In this document: positions 43,550-53,218 of the stretch, piece after piece
Numbering within the stretch: position 1 is the first letter of the stretch
Layout of the letters: every line of letters starts with the position of its first letter
The notes under the pieces: generated by a model
Databases searched by the model: none
Told to the model about the DNA's origin: nothing
What the model saw: the letters and a program-made list of their open reading frames with translations, nothing else
Source of the DNA: Arthrospiribacter ruber
Lineage (GTDB): Bacteria > Bacteroidota > Bacteroidia > Cytophagales > Cyclobacteriaceae
Length of the DNA stretch: 64,000 bases
Direction of reading: 5' to 3'
Assembly (NCBI RefSeq): GCF_019343195.1
Contig: NZ_RPHB01000010.1
Location: forward strand, 62,001 to 126,000
Translations under genes and position numbers: made by a program

Positions 43550-45076
43550 CTAAAAGAAACCAAGCTTGTTCTTGCTGTAAGAAATCAGCATATTCTTGGT
43601 TTGACGGTAATGGTTGAGCATCATGAGATGATTTTCCCTGCCAAATCCTGACTTTTTGTATCCACCGAATGGAGCGTGAGCAGGGTAAGCGTGATAGCAA
43701 TTCACCCAGACTCGGCCAGCTTTGATAGCTCTTGGCACCTGATAGAGTTCATGTGCATCTCGCGACCAAAGTCCTGCTCCCAAACCATACATGGTGTCAT
43801 TGGCGATTTCTATGGCCTCTTCTGTAGTTTTGAAAGTAGTCACAGAAGTAACTGGTCCAAAGATTTCTTCTTGGAAAACTCTCATTTTGTTGTGTCCTTT
43901 GAATATGGTAGGCTGGATGTAATATCCAGTTTCCAATCCTGAGTTCAAGCTGGCCTTATCTCCACCACACAATACTTCCGCGCCTTCCTGCTTTCCTATA
44001 TCAAGATAAGAAAGTATCTTTTCGAACTGATCATTAGATGCCTGAGCTCCCATCATGGTGTCCTCCGCAAGAGGATGTCCCATTTTTATGGCTTTGGTTC
44101 TTTCTACTACCCTTTCCATAAACTTGTCATAAATGTCTTCATGAACAAGGATTCTGGAAGGACAGGTACATACCTCACCTTGATTTAGTGCAAACATGAC
44201 CGCACCTTCTACGGCCTTGTCAAAAAACTCATCATCAGCATCAGCTACGGACTTCATAAATATATTAGGTGATTTGCCACCTAGTTCCATAGTGACAGGC
44301 ACAAGGTTTTCGGAGGCGTATTGCATGATCAACCTACCTGTAGTGGTTTCTCCTGTGAAGGCCACTTTGGCTACTCTTTTAGATGTAGCAAGAGGTTTAC
44401 CGGCTTCAGGACCAAATCCCGTAACTACATTCAATACCCCGGGAGGAAGAATGTCAGCGATCAACTCCATCAATACCATTATACTTGTTGGAGTTTGCTC
44501 TGCGGGCTTTACCACTGTGCAACATCCCGCAGCCAAGGCTGGCGCAATCTTCCATGTAGCCATTAATAGCGGGAAATTCCATGGTATGATCTGTCCCACG
44601 ACTCCAAGTGGTTCAGATAGAGCAATACTTACGGTATGCTCATCATGTTCCGAAATCGTACTTTCATCAGCCCGGATTACACCTGCAAAATACCTAAAAT
44701 GATCTACGCAGAGAGGGAGATCAGCCGCTCTAGTTTCTCTTAGGGCTTTACCATTGTCTATGGTTTCTACCCTCGCGAGCATTTCCAGATTTTCTTCAAT
44801 TACATCTGCTATTTTATTCAATACCCTCGAGCGCTCAGCGGCGGAGGTTTTGGACCAAGTGGCAAAAGCCTCATGTGCTGCATCCAATGCTTTTTCTACA
44901 TCTTCTTTGTTTCCTCTTGCAGCCTTTGAGAATGGTTTGCCGTCAATAGGGGAAATGTTGTCAAAATATTCTCCCGAAGAAGGGGCTACCCATTTTCCAC
45001 CTATAAAATGGTCATATTTTTCTTTGATGCTTGGCCTGTCCACAGGCTTCGCCTCTGATAATGTTAATGTAGTCAT
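43550..45076 (-). CDS. exaC: Aldehyde dehydrogenase, ExaC/AcoD-like acetaldehyde dehydrogenase
   Basis: The 508-residue protein is a complete class I aldehyde dehydrogenase. The NAD-binding TGETTTGR is followed by the general base E264 in MELGGKSPN and the catalytic C303 in [11 protein letters not shown]. The C-terminal half ends [20 protein letters not shown], as in ExaC/AcoD acetaldehyde dehydrogenases. The pairing with DUF779 and a divergent AraC regulator supports this subfamily. It oxidises acetaldehyde (or a similar aldehyde) to the acid with NAD+. Substrate is inferred from context. Confidence 0.88.
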   Translation of the reverse strand: MTTLTLSEAKPVDRPSIKEKYDHFIGGKWVAPSSGEYFDNISPIDGKPFSKAARGNKEDVEKALDAAHEAFATWSKTSAAERSRVLNKIADVIEENLEMLARVETIDNGKALRETRAADLPLCVDHFRYFAGVIRADESTISEHDEHTVSIALSEPLGVVGQIIPWNFPLLMATWKIAPALAAGCCTVVKPAEQTPTSIMVLMELIADILPPGVLNVVTGFGPEAGKPLATSKRVAKVAFTGETTTGRLIMQYASENLVPVTMELGGKSPNIFMKSVADADDEFFDKAVEGAVMFALNQGEVCTCPSRILVHEDIYDKFMERVVERTKAIKMGHPLAEDTMMGAQASNDQFEKILSYLDIGKQEGAEVLCGGDKASLNSGLETGYYIQPTIFKGHNKMRVFQEEIFGPVTSVTTFKTTEEAIEIANDTMYGLGAGLWSRDAHELYQVPRAIKAGRVWVNCYHAYPAHAPFGGYKKSGFGRENHLMMLNHYRQTKNMLISYSKNKLGFF

Positions 45077-45210
45077 AGTTATTAGTTTATTTTGGATTTT
45101 CTCAAATGTACTTCATTGATTTTTAGAAAAATCCACCTAACAAATCAACCTATCCACCTGTTTTGATAAGTGAGGCTTATTTGATAATTTTATTGAAAAC
45201 CCGAATAACC

Positions 45211-46140
45211 ATGTTGAAAACCAATTATATCGCCGGGGTGCCATGGAGGAATGAAAGAGATCTGAAAACCTTGGTGGAAAACCGGACCACATATACTTTA
45301 AATGATTGCGAGCTTAATATTTTTGAAACCCATCAAAAAGCAGAAGATGTAAACCTTGTATTCGGAGACCTGGTGCTGACCACCATGCTCAAAGGGAAAA
45401 AGATCATGCACCTCTTTGACAAGCCGGGATTTGACTACCTTCCGGGAGAATCTGTGATAGTTCCTCCCAATGAAGTCATGAAAATTGACTTTCCTGAAGC
45501 CAAGTTTGACAATCCTACCCAGTGTATTGCACTCTCTATATCCAAAGAGATGATAGAAAACACTTTTCATTTGCTTAATGAAAGACTTCCCGATAAAGAA
45601 ATTACCAAAGAATGGGGGCTGGACCTTACTAATTTTCACCTGATCAATACAAAAGATCTTTCGGAAATCATCAACAGGTTTATCCGTATTGGAGTGAAGG
45701 AAAGGTCCAAGGAAAAAGACCTGATTGCTACTTTTGCACTGAAGGAATTGCTGATAAGGCTTACGCAAACACAGGCCAGAGATATGTTGGAAAAGACCTA
45801 TCAGTCTCTCGCTTCTTCCAACCGTATAGCCCATGTCGTAGACTATATCAAAAGAAATATCAGAGAAAATTTCACTTTGGAAGCCCTAAGTGAAAAGGCC
45901 TGCATGAGTAAGGCTCATTTTTCCAGAACATTTAAAAATGAGTTGGGCTTAACTCCCACGGAATTTGTGCTGAAAGAGAGGCTAAAACTTGCAAGGAACT
46001 TTCTCAAGCTGGGCACCAAACAAATTCAGGAAGTATGTTACATGTCAGGGTTCAATAATCCTACTTACTTTATAAGGGCATTCAAAAATGAGTTTGGGAT
46101 GACCCCAAAAGTGTATCAGACTCAGTTCCATTCAGCTTAG
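45211..46140 (+). CDS. AraC family transcriptional regulator
   Basis: The start MLKTNYIAGVPWRNERDLK at 45211 gives 309 residues; an earlier ATG at 45163 adds 16 residues and is less likely. The N-terminal ligand-binding part (about 1-195) resembles those of AraC-type regulators paired with aldehyde dehydrogenases. The C-terminal AraC DNA-binding domain (about 205-305) has two helix-turn-helix units (FTLEALSEKACMSKAHFSRTF and IQEVCYMSGFNNPTYFIRAF, each quoted in part). It is transcribed away from the aldehyde dehydrogenase and probably activates it when aldehyde or alcohol is present. Confidence 0.88.
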   Translation: MLKTNYIAGVPWRNERDLKTLVENRTTYTLNDCELNIFETHQKAEDVNLVFGDLVLTTMLKGKKIMHLFDKPGFDYLPGESVIVPPNEVMKIDFPEAKFDNPTQCIALSISKEMIENTFHLLNERLPDKEITKEWGLDLTNFHLINTKDLSEIINRFIRIGVKERSKEKDLIATFALKELLIRLTQTQARDMLEKTYQSLASSNRIAHVVDYIKRNIRENFTLEALSEKACMSKAHFSRTFKNELGLTPTEFVLKERLKLARNFLKLGTKQIQEVCYMSGFNNPTYFIRAFKNEFGMTPKVYQTQFHSA

Positions 46141-46304
46141 ATTATGGCAGTGTTAAAAAATTGTCAAAAAATAATTTACTGTTTTTATGGTCTTTTCGAT
46201 AGCTTTTTTTAAGTTTAGAAAATTTTGGTAGTGAAAAAACGCTAAAAGTTTGAAAATTACCAATTTTTATATGGCTGTAGTCAGTTACAAATAAACCCAC
46301 ATTT
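46141..46304. other. AT-rich stretch after araC, possible untranslated RNA or 3' leader
   Basis: There is no coding frame here. The strong terminator at 46305-46332 is 165 bp from the araC stop, so the segment could be a long 3' UTR or a separate small RNA. No promoter can be assigned with confidence. Confidence 0.25.
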
Positions 46305-46332
46305 GGAGTCTTTTGCAAAGACTCCTTTTTTT
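46305..46332 (+). terminator. Strong terminator downstream of the AraC regulator
   Basis: GGAGTCTTT (46305-46313) and AAAGACTCC (46317-46325) form a perfect 9-bp stem with a TGC loop followed by seven T. The rest of this gap (46333-46571) is AT-rich without a gene. Confidence 0.85.
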
Positions 46333-46571
46333 ATGCCTTATTTTTGAACCAGTTTTTCAATATTTTACATAAAATCACAATTTTTAGGTTAAAATTTAAA
46401 CCGGTTTTTTTCAAATTGACAAAAAATAGGTTTTTTGAGTGTGCATAGTGTCTTGTTTTAGTTTTTAGACATAGATTTTTCTAAATACAGGTTATATTTT
46501 AATCCAAACCAAAGGAAATTTCATAAAACCGTAAATTTCTTTGTCAAACTAACTTTTTTATCTAATTGTGA

Positions 46572-46579
46572 TATCTTTG
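46572..46579 (+). promoter_or_regulatory. Candidate -7 box of the GT2/ArnT-like operon
   Basis: TATCTTTG fits TAnnTTTG and ends 21 bp before the ATG at 46601. The nearest TTTG (46540-46543) is 28 bp upstream, longer than the usual 17-23 bp, so the -33 element is uncertain. Confidence 0.45.
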
Positions 46580-46600
46580 TCCCTCAATCCAAAGTTTTTA

Positions 46601-47338
46601 ATGAATTCCATCACTGTTATTATACCTGTTTACAACGAAGAAGGAAATATTTTCCGAATCGAGGCGGCTTTGACCGAGTACATGGGGAAATCTTCTTTCA
46701 GGGTAAAAGGTTTGTTTGTTAATGACGGTTCCAAGGACAATAGCTTAAGCCTAATAAAGAAAGTATGCCATGGGAACAGGCATTTTGGATACATTTCATT
46801 AAAGAAAAACGCTGGGCTTAGTGCGGCCATCAAAGCAGGCTTTGACCATGCAGATACCTCTTGGGTAGGCTACATGGATGCGGATCTTCAGACCAGTCCG
46901 GAGGATTTTCTTTTGTTCGAGCCTTTTGTGCATGAGTATGAACTGGTGACAGGAGAGAGGCAAGACAGAAAGGATGGATTAGGGAAGAAATTTTCTTCCA
47001 GTTTTGCCAATTGGTTCAGGAATAGCTTCTTGAATGACGGAATGAAAGATACCGGCTGTCCACTAAAGATCTTCAATAGAGAATTTGCAGGCAGGCTTCC
47101 ATTTTTCAATGGAGTGCACCGTTTTTTTCCGGCACTGACACAGATCTATGGGGGTAGGGTAAGGGTAGTCCCTGTGAGACACTTCGCCAGGGTGGAAGGA
47201 GTCTCCAAGTTCAATGCCTTCAATAGGATGGTTCAACCCTTCTTGGATACATTATTGGTGCATAGGCTGAAAAAAAGAATTATAAAGTATCAAGTTCAGG
47301 AGTCTCAACTTTTTGACCCAAATTCTGTCAATGAATAG
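46601..47338 (+). CDS. Glycosyltransferase family 2, polyprenyl-phosphate sugar synthase type
   Basis: From MNSITVIIPVYNEE the protein has 245 residues; a GTG at 46568 lies within the presumed -7 box and is rejected. The GT-A fold motifs are IIPVYNEE, FVNDGSKDNS and the DxD D93-A-D95 in YMDADLQTSPED. It resembles Dpm1/ArnC-like enzymes that make polyprenyl-phosphate-linked sugars, but it lacks the C-terminal membrane segments of GtrB or ArnC. It overlaps the next gene by 8 bp, whose product contains LAB_N and ArnT-like parts, so it probably supplies the lipid-linked donor. Confidence 0.8.
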   Translation: MNSITVIIPVYNEEGNIFRIEAALTEYMGKSSFRVKGLFVNDGSKDNSLSLIKKVCHGNRHFGYISLKKNAGLSAAIKAGFDHADTSWVGYMDADLQTSPEDFLLFEPFVHEYELVTGERQDRKDGLGKKFSSSFANWFRNSFLNDGMKDTGCPLKIFNREFAGRLPFFNGVHRFFPALTQIYGGRVRVVPVRHFARVEGVSKFNAFNRMVQPFLDTLLVHRLKKRIIKYQVQESQLFDPNSVNE

Positions 47339-49577
47339 TGAGTTGATATTGGCATTGGGGCTTTTTGCACAAGGCTTGTTTGCTGCTAGATTTTTGGTAC
47401 AATTAGTAAGGTCCGAAAAAGCCAATAAAGTAGTCTCACCTACTCTTTTTTGGCAGCTGAGTTTGATAGCCTCATTTCTACTGATAGTATATGGTTTTTT
47501 TAGAAATGACATTGTCATTGTCGGAGGTCAATTGGTAGGTTACCTTATCTATATCCGTAATCTTCAGCTGAAAGGAGAGTGGAATCTTTTGCCTGTAGCC
47601 GTGCGGGGATTTGCCTTTGGTTTACCAATTTTGCTCTTGCTTTTTTTGGTGTTTGGCCTTGATTATAATTGGAACGGCCTGATAGACAATCCTGAAATTG
47701 AAGGGGTCTTGCTAACTTGGGGCACACTAGGGCAACTTATTTTTACTTCAAGGTTTGTGGTGCAATGGCTACATTCTGAAAAACTGAAAGAGTCTGCTTT
47801 TCCGGTTTCTTTTTGGTATATCAGTACTGTTGGAGCATTGTTAGTAGCCAGTTATGCAGTTTTGAGAAGTGACGCGGTCCTTTTTATAGGGCAGGGATTT
47901 GGCCTGATGGTCTACTTGAGAAACCTTTACATTCATCACAGAATTGGTATCAAAAAATCAATGTCCCTATTCCTGAAATTCAAACCTTACAGGTTTCCTG
48001 TACTATTGCTTTTTACTGCATTGGTACTCTTTTTCAACTTGGATAACTGGAGTGTGACAGAAAGCAGTGAAGCCAGGTATGCTCAGATCGGTAAAGAAAT
48101 GGTGGAGTCAGGGGACTATATGCATCCGACCTTGATGGGGATTTATCATTACCATAAGCCGCCGATGACTTACTGGATTACAGCAGTGTCTTACAAAATA
48201 TTCGGCGTGTCAGCTTGGTCAGCAAGGCAGTTTCTTCAGCTAGCTTTATTGCTGATGTTGGTGTTGGTATTCAGAATCGGAAAGATTTTTTTCAAAGACG
48301 AGAAAAAGGCATATTACAGTACTATGATTTTTGCAGCTTTCCCCACTTTTATCATAGCTGGGAGGGCTTTGACCACAGATGCGTATTTGACTGTTTTTGT
48401 TCTTGCTGCGGTGCTTTTTTGGCTTAAGTACCTACAGGATTATAAGTCGTCGAATTTGATCCTGTATTATTTGATGCTTGGTCTGGGATTTCTTACCAAG
48501 GGTCCTGTTGTACTGATTGTTCCCCTGATTTTATTGCTTTGCAGTGTGTTTTACATGAAGACAAATCAAGGACCATGGCGTCTGCATGTCATTGGGATTT
48601 TGATTTTTTTGCTTACTGGAATGAGTTGGTTTGTATTGCTGTATTTGGAAGATCCTCAGTTTTTGGATTATTTTGTTTTCAAGCATACTGTTCAAAGATT
48701 CGCTACGGATACATTCAGCAGAAGCCAGCCGGCCTGGTTTTATCCTGCTCTTTTGATAGTGACCGCTTTTCCTTGGGTACTGATAGTTGTTTCCAATGTC
48801 AAAAAAATATGGGTGTCCAAGGATAAACAGATGATGTTTTTACTGGCATGGATCATTATTCCTTTAATTTTCTTTTCCATCAGCAAATCAAAACTCATAT
48901 TGTATATTCTTCCTGTTTATCCGGGGATAGCGCTTGCTTCTGCCAAGATCTGGCTGGGGATGGATGAGGATAAGCAAAAGAAATGGGATTGGGTTCAGTT
49001 TGGGTTTCATTTGCTGCTTCTGTTTGGTTTAGGGTTGAGTCCTTTGATCGATCCAGAAATAGTGTTGAGCTATAAGTTTTACTTTATCATTGTCATTACG
49101 CTTTCGCTATTGCTGGCATTAAGGGCAACAAGCATGAAAGTAGTGGATAGAACGGTGCTTACAGCTTATTTATTCGTCATGGGGATCACTGCATCTTCAT
49201 CTTATTTCTTTGGCAGCAATCCAGGCCTGATGAATGACCAAAAGCGAATAGCTGCCTATATCACTGAAGTGCTCCCTGATGCCGAGACTATTTTGGTTTA
49301 TGACAAAAGGATGCCATCTATGATGTTTTTGACAAACAAAAACATCATTTCTCTGTACGATGGTGATGAAAGTCTGAACAGGGAAGTCCAGTTTGAAACC
49401 GATGAAAAATGGAAATCAAACCTTATCAACCTTTTGGATGAACCTGATTGGTTAATCAAAAATTCCCCTAAGAATTCGGTCTTAATGGTCAAGAAAAACA
49501 AAATAAAGAAACTGGGAGATACCCAGCATCCTTTCAAAAGGCAAACTGAAGTAGACGGTTGGGTTTTGTTTTACTGA
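47331..49577 (+). CDS. Fusion of two LAB_N domains with an ArnT-like (GT83) glycosyltransferase
   Basis: The start ATG at 47331 overlaps the GT2 stop (ATGAATAG) and gives 748 residues; an ATG at 47313 would overlap more. Residues about 5-80 and 128-203 are two copies of the lipid A biosynthesis N-terminal (LAB_N) module, each with R-F-V/L-Q-W/L..SEK....P..FW..S. From about 222 it continues as a polytopic GT83 enzyme with VTESSEARYAQIGKEM, YHYHKPPMTYW and GRALTTDAYL, like ArnT, which transfers aminoarabinose from undecaprenyl phosphate to lipid A. The product probably glycosylates lipid A or another envelope lipid using the neighbour's donor. The sugar cannot be told. Confidence 0.8.
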   Translation: MNSELILALGLFAQGLFAARFLVQLVRSEKANKVVSPTLFWQLSLIASFLLIVYGFFRNDIVIVGGQLVGYLIYIRNLQLKGEWNLLPVAVRGFAFGLPILLLLFLVFGLDYNWNGLIDNPEIEGVLLTWGTLGQLIFTSRFVVQWLHSEKLKESAFPVSFWYISTVGALLVASYAVLRSDAVLFIGQGFGLMVYLRNLYIHHRIGIKKSMSLFLKFKPYRFPVLLLFTALVLFFNLDNWSVTESSEARYAQIGKEMVESGDYMHPTLMGIYHYHKPPMTYWITAVSYKIFGVSAWSARQFLQLALLLMLVLVFRIGKIFFKDEKKAYYSTMIFAAFPTFIIAGRALTTDAYLTVFVLAAVLFWLKYLQDYKSSNLILYYLMLGLGFLTKGPVVLIVPLILLLCSVFYMKTNQGPWRLHVIGILIFLLTGMSWFVLLYLEDPQFLDYFVFKHTVQRFATDTFSRSQPAWFYPALLIVTAFPWVLIVVSNVKKIWVSKDKQMMFLLAWIIIPLIFFSISKSKLILYILPVYPGIALASAKIWLGMDEDKQKKWDWVQFGFHLLLLFGLGLSPLIDPEIVLSYKFYFIIVITLSLLLALRATSMKVVDRTVLTAYLFVMGITASSSYFFGSNPGLMNDQKRIAAYITEVLPDAETILVYDKRMPSMMFLTNKNIISLYDGDESLNREVQFETDEKWKSNLINLLDEPDWLIKNSPKNSVLMVKKNKIKKLGDTQHPFKRQTEVDGWVLFY

Positions 49578-49605
49578 TGTTTTAGCTCGTGGGAAAAAAA
49601 TACAT

Positions 49606-50538
49606 TCAGGCTTTCAATCCAACCTGACCTGCAATTTTTCTAATATATTGGGCACCTTCCAGGTATTCCTCTGCGGTTTCCAAGTGCTCCATCATGACGG
49701 GAATATGCGGCAATTTTAGAATTTCACCCATGAATGTCCTGTAGTCCATTTGTCCTCTTCCGGGAATGACTTCATCAAATTGAGGCATATAAGTGCGCTC
49801 TTTTAAGACAAGATCTTTGGCATGACAGCTTTTGATGAAAGGTCCCAATTTTGAAAAGCATTCCTTTATCAGATCGCCATTTTTATAGAAAACCGCTGGG
49901 CTGACTACCATATTGACCGGATCTAAATGTACCCCAAAAGCCTTTCTGCCTATGGCTTTAATCAATCTGAGGTAAGCATCTGGGTTTTCCGGGAAAATCC
50001 AAGGCATGGCTTCCAGGGTAAAAAAGGTTCTTTTGGGATTGACTTCATCAATGATTTTCCTTGTAGTTATGACAATTCTTTCGAAGGTCTCATCCGAGAA
50101 ATTTTCGGGGTGAGGGCCGGCCCAGTTCTCTCTATTGTTGCTTCCTGCAATATTTACACAGCAATTGGCACCAATTTCATCTGCCAGAGAAAGGGATGAA
50201 ACACACTTTTCAAAAGCAGCATCTGCAGTGGCTTTGTCCGGGCTGATTGGATTGGACCAGGCACCTACTTCTCCTATTGTAATCCCTGCAATCTTGGCAG
50301 CATTTTCATAAGCTCGAATGGTATTTATATCTGCACTTGTATCCACTGGACAATAGGCAGCTTTATAATTCAGGTTGATTATAGCTTTGACCCACTCTTC
50401 GGGATCTGAATACTTTTGGAATACTGGACCTCCTAGCCTTAGGCCTTTTTCTGAGCGTTGGGATATTGTAGGGGTGAATGGGAGGATGGTGGCTACTGCT
50501 ATCAGGCTTGATATTTTTGTGAACTGTCGTCGTTTCAT
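49606..50538 (-). CDS. Sugar phosphate isomerase/epimerase-like TIM-barrel protein with twin-arginine-type leader
   Basis: The 310-residue protein starts MKRRQFTKISSLIAVATILP, which fits a Tat signal (RRQFTK followed by a hydrophobic stretch). The mature part is a xylose isomerase-like TIM barrel (AP endonuclease 2 family) with TFFTLEAMPW, GVHLDPVNMV and SCHAKDL carrying acidic and histidine metal ligands. Such proteins in Bacteroidetes often act on sugars or inositol in the periplasm. The exact substrate is unknown. It is monocistronic and convergent with the ArnT-like gene. Confidence 0.8.
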   Translation of the reverse strand: MKRRQFTKISSLIAVATILPFTPTISQRSEKGLRLGGPVFQKYSDPEEWVKAIINLNYKAAYCPVDTSADINTIRAYENAAKIAGITIGEVGAWSNPISPDKATADAAFEKCVSSLSLADEIGANCCVNIAGSNNRENWAGPHPENFSDETFERIVITTRKIIDEVNPKRTFFTLEAMPWIFPENPDAYLRLIKAIGRKAFGVHLDPVNMVVSPAVFYKNGDLIKECFSKLGPFIKSCHAKDLVLKERTYMPQFDEVIPGRGQMDYRTFMGEILKLPHIPVMMEHLETAEEYLEGAQYIRKIAGQVGLKA

Positions 50539-50657
50539 GGCTCTTTGGGTCTGGATTGTTCTTGTTTTTGGGTGGGTTAAAGCAATTTTGTATATGCTTT
50601 TTGCTTACAATTTAAATTTACTTTCCATAAATTGAAAAATTAAATAATGACTATAAT

Positions 50658-51416
50658 ATGTTAAAAGAACAGCCGAAATCATTTTCCCCGCTAGTCAATC
50701 CGGAAGAAGAAGAGTTTTTTGCAGGACCGCAGACCAGATGGAAGGAACTGAAGTTTGTCATAAAAGTAGCCTTGGAATTCATCAGGGGCTTTAGGATTCT
50801 ACATTTTATCGGTCCTTGTGTGACTGTTTTTGGATCTGCGAGGTTTGAAGAAAAAGACAGATTTTATAAGTTGGCAGTGGAAGTGGGAGAGCGGGTAAGT
50901 CAGATGGGTTTTGCGGTGATGACCGGCGGAGGCCCTGGAATCATGGAAGCTGCCAATCGTGGTGCCAAAAATGTTGGTGGTAAATCTGTAGGTTGCAACA
51001 TTATTTTGCCTTTTGAGCAGTTCCCTAATCCCTATCTGGATAAGTGGATGAATTTTAAATATTTCTTTGTCAGAAAAGTGTTGCTATCCAAGTACAGCTA
51101 TGCTTTCGTGGTAATGCCTGGGGGGTTTGGTACTTTGGATGAGTTTTTTGAAGCACTCACACTTATCCAGACCAAAGTGATGAGAAGGTTTCCTGTAGTC
51201 TTAATGTGCAGTGATTTTCACGAGCATCTGTATGCCTACATCAGCCATTTGGCAGATTATGGCACGATTAATAAGGCTGACCTGGAGTTGTTTTTACTTA
51301 CAGATTCCATTGAGGAAATGGAAGCCCACATTAGAAAATACGCTGTGGAAGGGTATGGACTCAGGAGAAGAGAGGAACTGATTCCCAATCCAATGTTGGG
51401 AGAAGAAGAACAATAA
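50658..51416 (+). CDS. LOG family protein (TIGR00730 type, nucleoside 5'-monophosphate phosphoribohydrolase-like)
   Basis: The 252-residue Rossmann-fold protein has both LOG motifs, GGGPGIMEAAN (90-100) and PGGFGTLDE (154-162), which bind the phosphate and substrate. Characterised members release a free base (for example cytokinin) from nucleoside monophosphates; bacterial physiological substrates are mostly open. It is a single gene; its stop is 8 bp from the stop of the SLC13-type transporter gene on the other strand. Confidence 0.9.
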   Translation: MLKEQPKSFSPLVNPEEEEFFAGPQTRWKELKFVIKVALEFIRGFRILHFIGPCVTVFGSARFEEKDRFYKLAVEVGERVSQMGFAVMTGGGPGIMEAANRGAKNVGGKSVGCNIILPFEQFPNPYLDKWMNFKYFFVRKVLLSKYSYAFVVMPGGFGTLDEFFEALTLIQTKVMRRFPVVLMCSDFHEHLYAYISHLADYGTINKADLELFLLTDSIEEMEAHIRKYAVEGYGLRRREELIPNPMLGEEEQ

Positions 51417-51424
51417 GTTTTTGG

Positions 51425-53203
51425 TTACAAAGGCCAGAAGAACAGGATTAAAGGAATTCCGATCAATATTATCAACAACTCCAAAGGGGCTCCCATTTTC
51501 AGATAGTCGGTAAATTTGTATCCACCAGGACCCATTACAAGGGCATTGCTCTGATGACCTATTGGAGTCAAAAAGGCACAGCTGCCACCTATGGCAACCG
51601 CCATCAGGAAGGGATCGGCGTCTACGCCCATTCCGGCAGCCACATTAAAAGCTATGGGAGCCATGAGAACCACAGTAGCGGCATTGTTGATAATGTCCGA
51701 AAGAAACATTGTCACTACCAATACCACAGTCAAGATGACCCAAGCAGGAAAATTATCTTTCAATAGTAGAATTTTTTCGGCAATCAGGTTGGCTCCTCCA
51801 GTCTGCTCCAGCGCAGTACCTAAAGGCAACAGGGCGCCAAGCAAAATGATAACAGGCCAGTCCACTGCTGTGTAAATTTCCCTTACAGGAATCACCCGAA
51901 ACAATACCATCAAAAGTGCTCCCAAAGTAAAGCCCACCTGTACTTCAAGCAATCCGGAAATAATGAGAAATAAAGAGCTAAGAAATATGCCCAATGCCAG
52001 AATGATTTTTTTAGGCTCTCCAAAATTCAAACCTCTGTCAGCCAAGGGCAGACACCCCATACTTTCCAGGGTTTCATCTATTTTGTCGCTTTCTCCCTGC
52101 ACCAAAATTACATCACCCCCCAAAAACTTGACATGATCTATCCGCTTTCTGATTTTCTGGCTTTGTCTTGAGATGGCCAGTAAGTTGACTCCATACCTGA
52201 AGCTCATCAACATGTCTGAAGCAGACCTTCCGATGATGGGACTGTTTTCCATCACTACTGCTTCTACCAACATGATGTCTTCATCCTTTTTGGCTTCTTC
52301 TTTCTTCTCCTTATCCTTTTCTTCGGCGACTAGACCTGTTTTGGATTCACTGATAAACTCCTTCAAATCATCAGGGTCTCCCTGAATGCTGATAATGTCA
52401 TTTTCCCGAAATACAAAATTTCTGCCAGGGGCATAGGTAAGTTGATTGTTTCGGATGATATTCAGGATCTGAATATTGCCTTTGGTAAATTCATAGATAG
52501 CCCGGTGGGGTTGGTCTTTGAGCTTGGAATCCTCCGTGATGATTACTTCTGTGATGTAATCGTCTATATTGAACCTACTTTTATCATCTCCTTTTGGGGC
52601 TCTTTTTGGTACAAATCGCCAGCCTATCAAAATGATGAAAATCAGACCTAATAGTGCCAATCCTACGCCTACAGGTGCAAAGTCAAACATCCTGAATTTT
52701 TCACCGACCTGCTCTGCTCTGATTGTAGAAATAATGATGTTGGGGGGCGTTCCGATCAATGTAGTCATTCCCCCAAGTAAAGAGGCAAAAGCAATGGGCA
52801 TCAAATAGGATGAGGCACTGTGCCCATGCTTGTTTGCGATATGGACGGCAAGAGGCATAGTCATAGCCAAGGCTCCCACATTGTTCATAAAAGCAGAGGC
52901 AACACACACTAGTATGCATAGGAATGCAAGTTGAAAGGTGAAGCTCAGCTCCTTTTCAATGAGGATTTTGGCCATGCTTTCAATCAGTCCGGATCGGGCC
53001 AGGCCATGGCTGACCACCAGAATCATCCCTACTGTGATGACCGCGGGATGAGCAAAACCCAAAAAGGCTTCTTCAGATGGAACTATCCCGGCAAAAACCA
53101 AAATCAAAAGGCAAACAACGGAAACCAGGTCATACCTGAACTTACCCCAGGCAAAAAGGATAATCGCTAGAATCAGGGTTCCGAAAACAATCTGCATTTC
53201 CAT
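51425..53203 (-). CDS. SLC13/DASS family permease with two TrkA-C domains
   Basis: The 592-residue polytopic protein starts with hydrophobic segments containing GIVPSEEAFLGFAHPAVITV and NNVGALAMTMPLAV, as in the divalent anion/sodium symporters and ArsB/NhaD relatives. A cytoplasmic stretch (about 205-375) holds two RCK_C/TrkA-C-like units (GRNFVFRENDIISIQGDPDDL and FLGGDVILVQGESDKID). The second membrane half ends with GGSCAFLTPIGHQSNALVMGPGGYKFTDYLK. Substrate could be sulphate, dicarboxylates or citrate. It follows the ZIP gene by 15 bp. Confidence 0.85.
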   Translation of the reverse strand: MEMQIVFGTLILAIILFAWGKFRYDLVSVVCLLILVFAGIVPSEEAFLGFAHPAVITVGMILVVSHGLARSGLIESMAKILIEKELSFTFQLAFLCILVCVASAFMNNVGALAMTMPLAVHIANKHGHSASSYLMPIAFASLLGGMTTLIGTPPNIIISTIRAEQVGEKFRMFDFAPVGVGLALLGLIFIILIGWRFVPKRAPKGDDKSRFNIDDYITEVIITEDSKLKDQPHRAIYEFTKGNIQILNIIRNNQLTYAPGRNFVFRENDIISIQGDPDDLKEFISESKTGLVAEEKDKEKKEEAKKDEDIMLVEAVVMENSPIIGRSASDMLMSFRYGVNLLAISRQSQKIRKRIDHVKFLGGDVILVQGESDKIDETLESMGCLPLADRGLNFGEPKKIILALGIFLSSLFLIISGLLEVQVGFTLGALLMVLFRVIPVREIYTAVDWPVIILLGALLPLGTALEQTGGANLIAEKILLLKDNFPAWVILTVVLVVTMFLSDIINNAATVVLMAPIAFNVAAGMGVDADPFLMAVAIGGSCAFLTPIGHQSNALVMGPGGYKFTDYLKMGAPLELLIILIGIPLILFFWPL

Positions 53204-53218
53204 TTTTTATAAAAAGCT

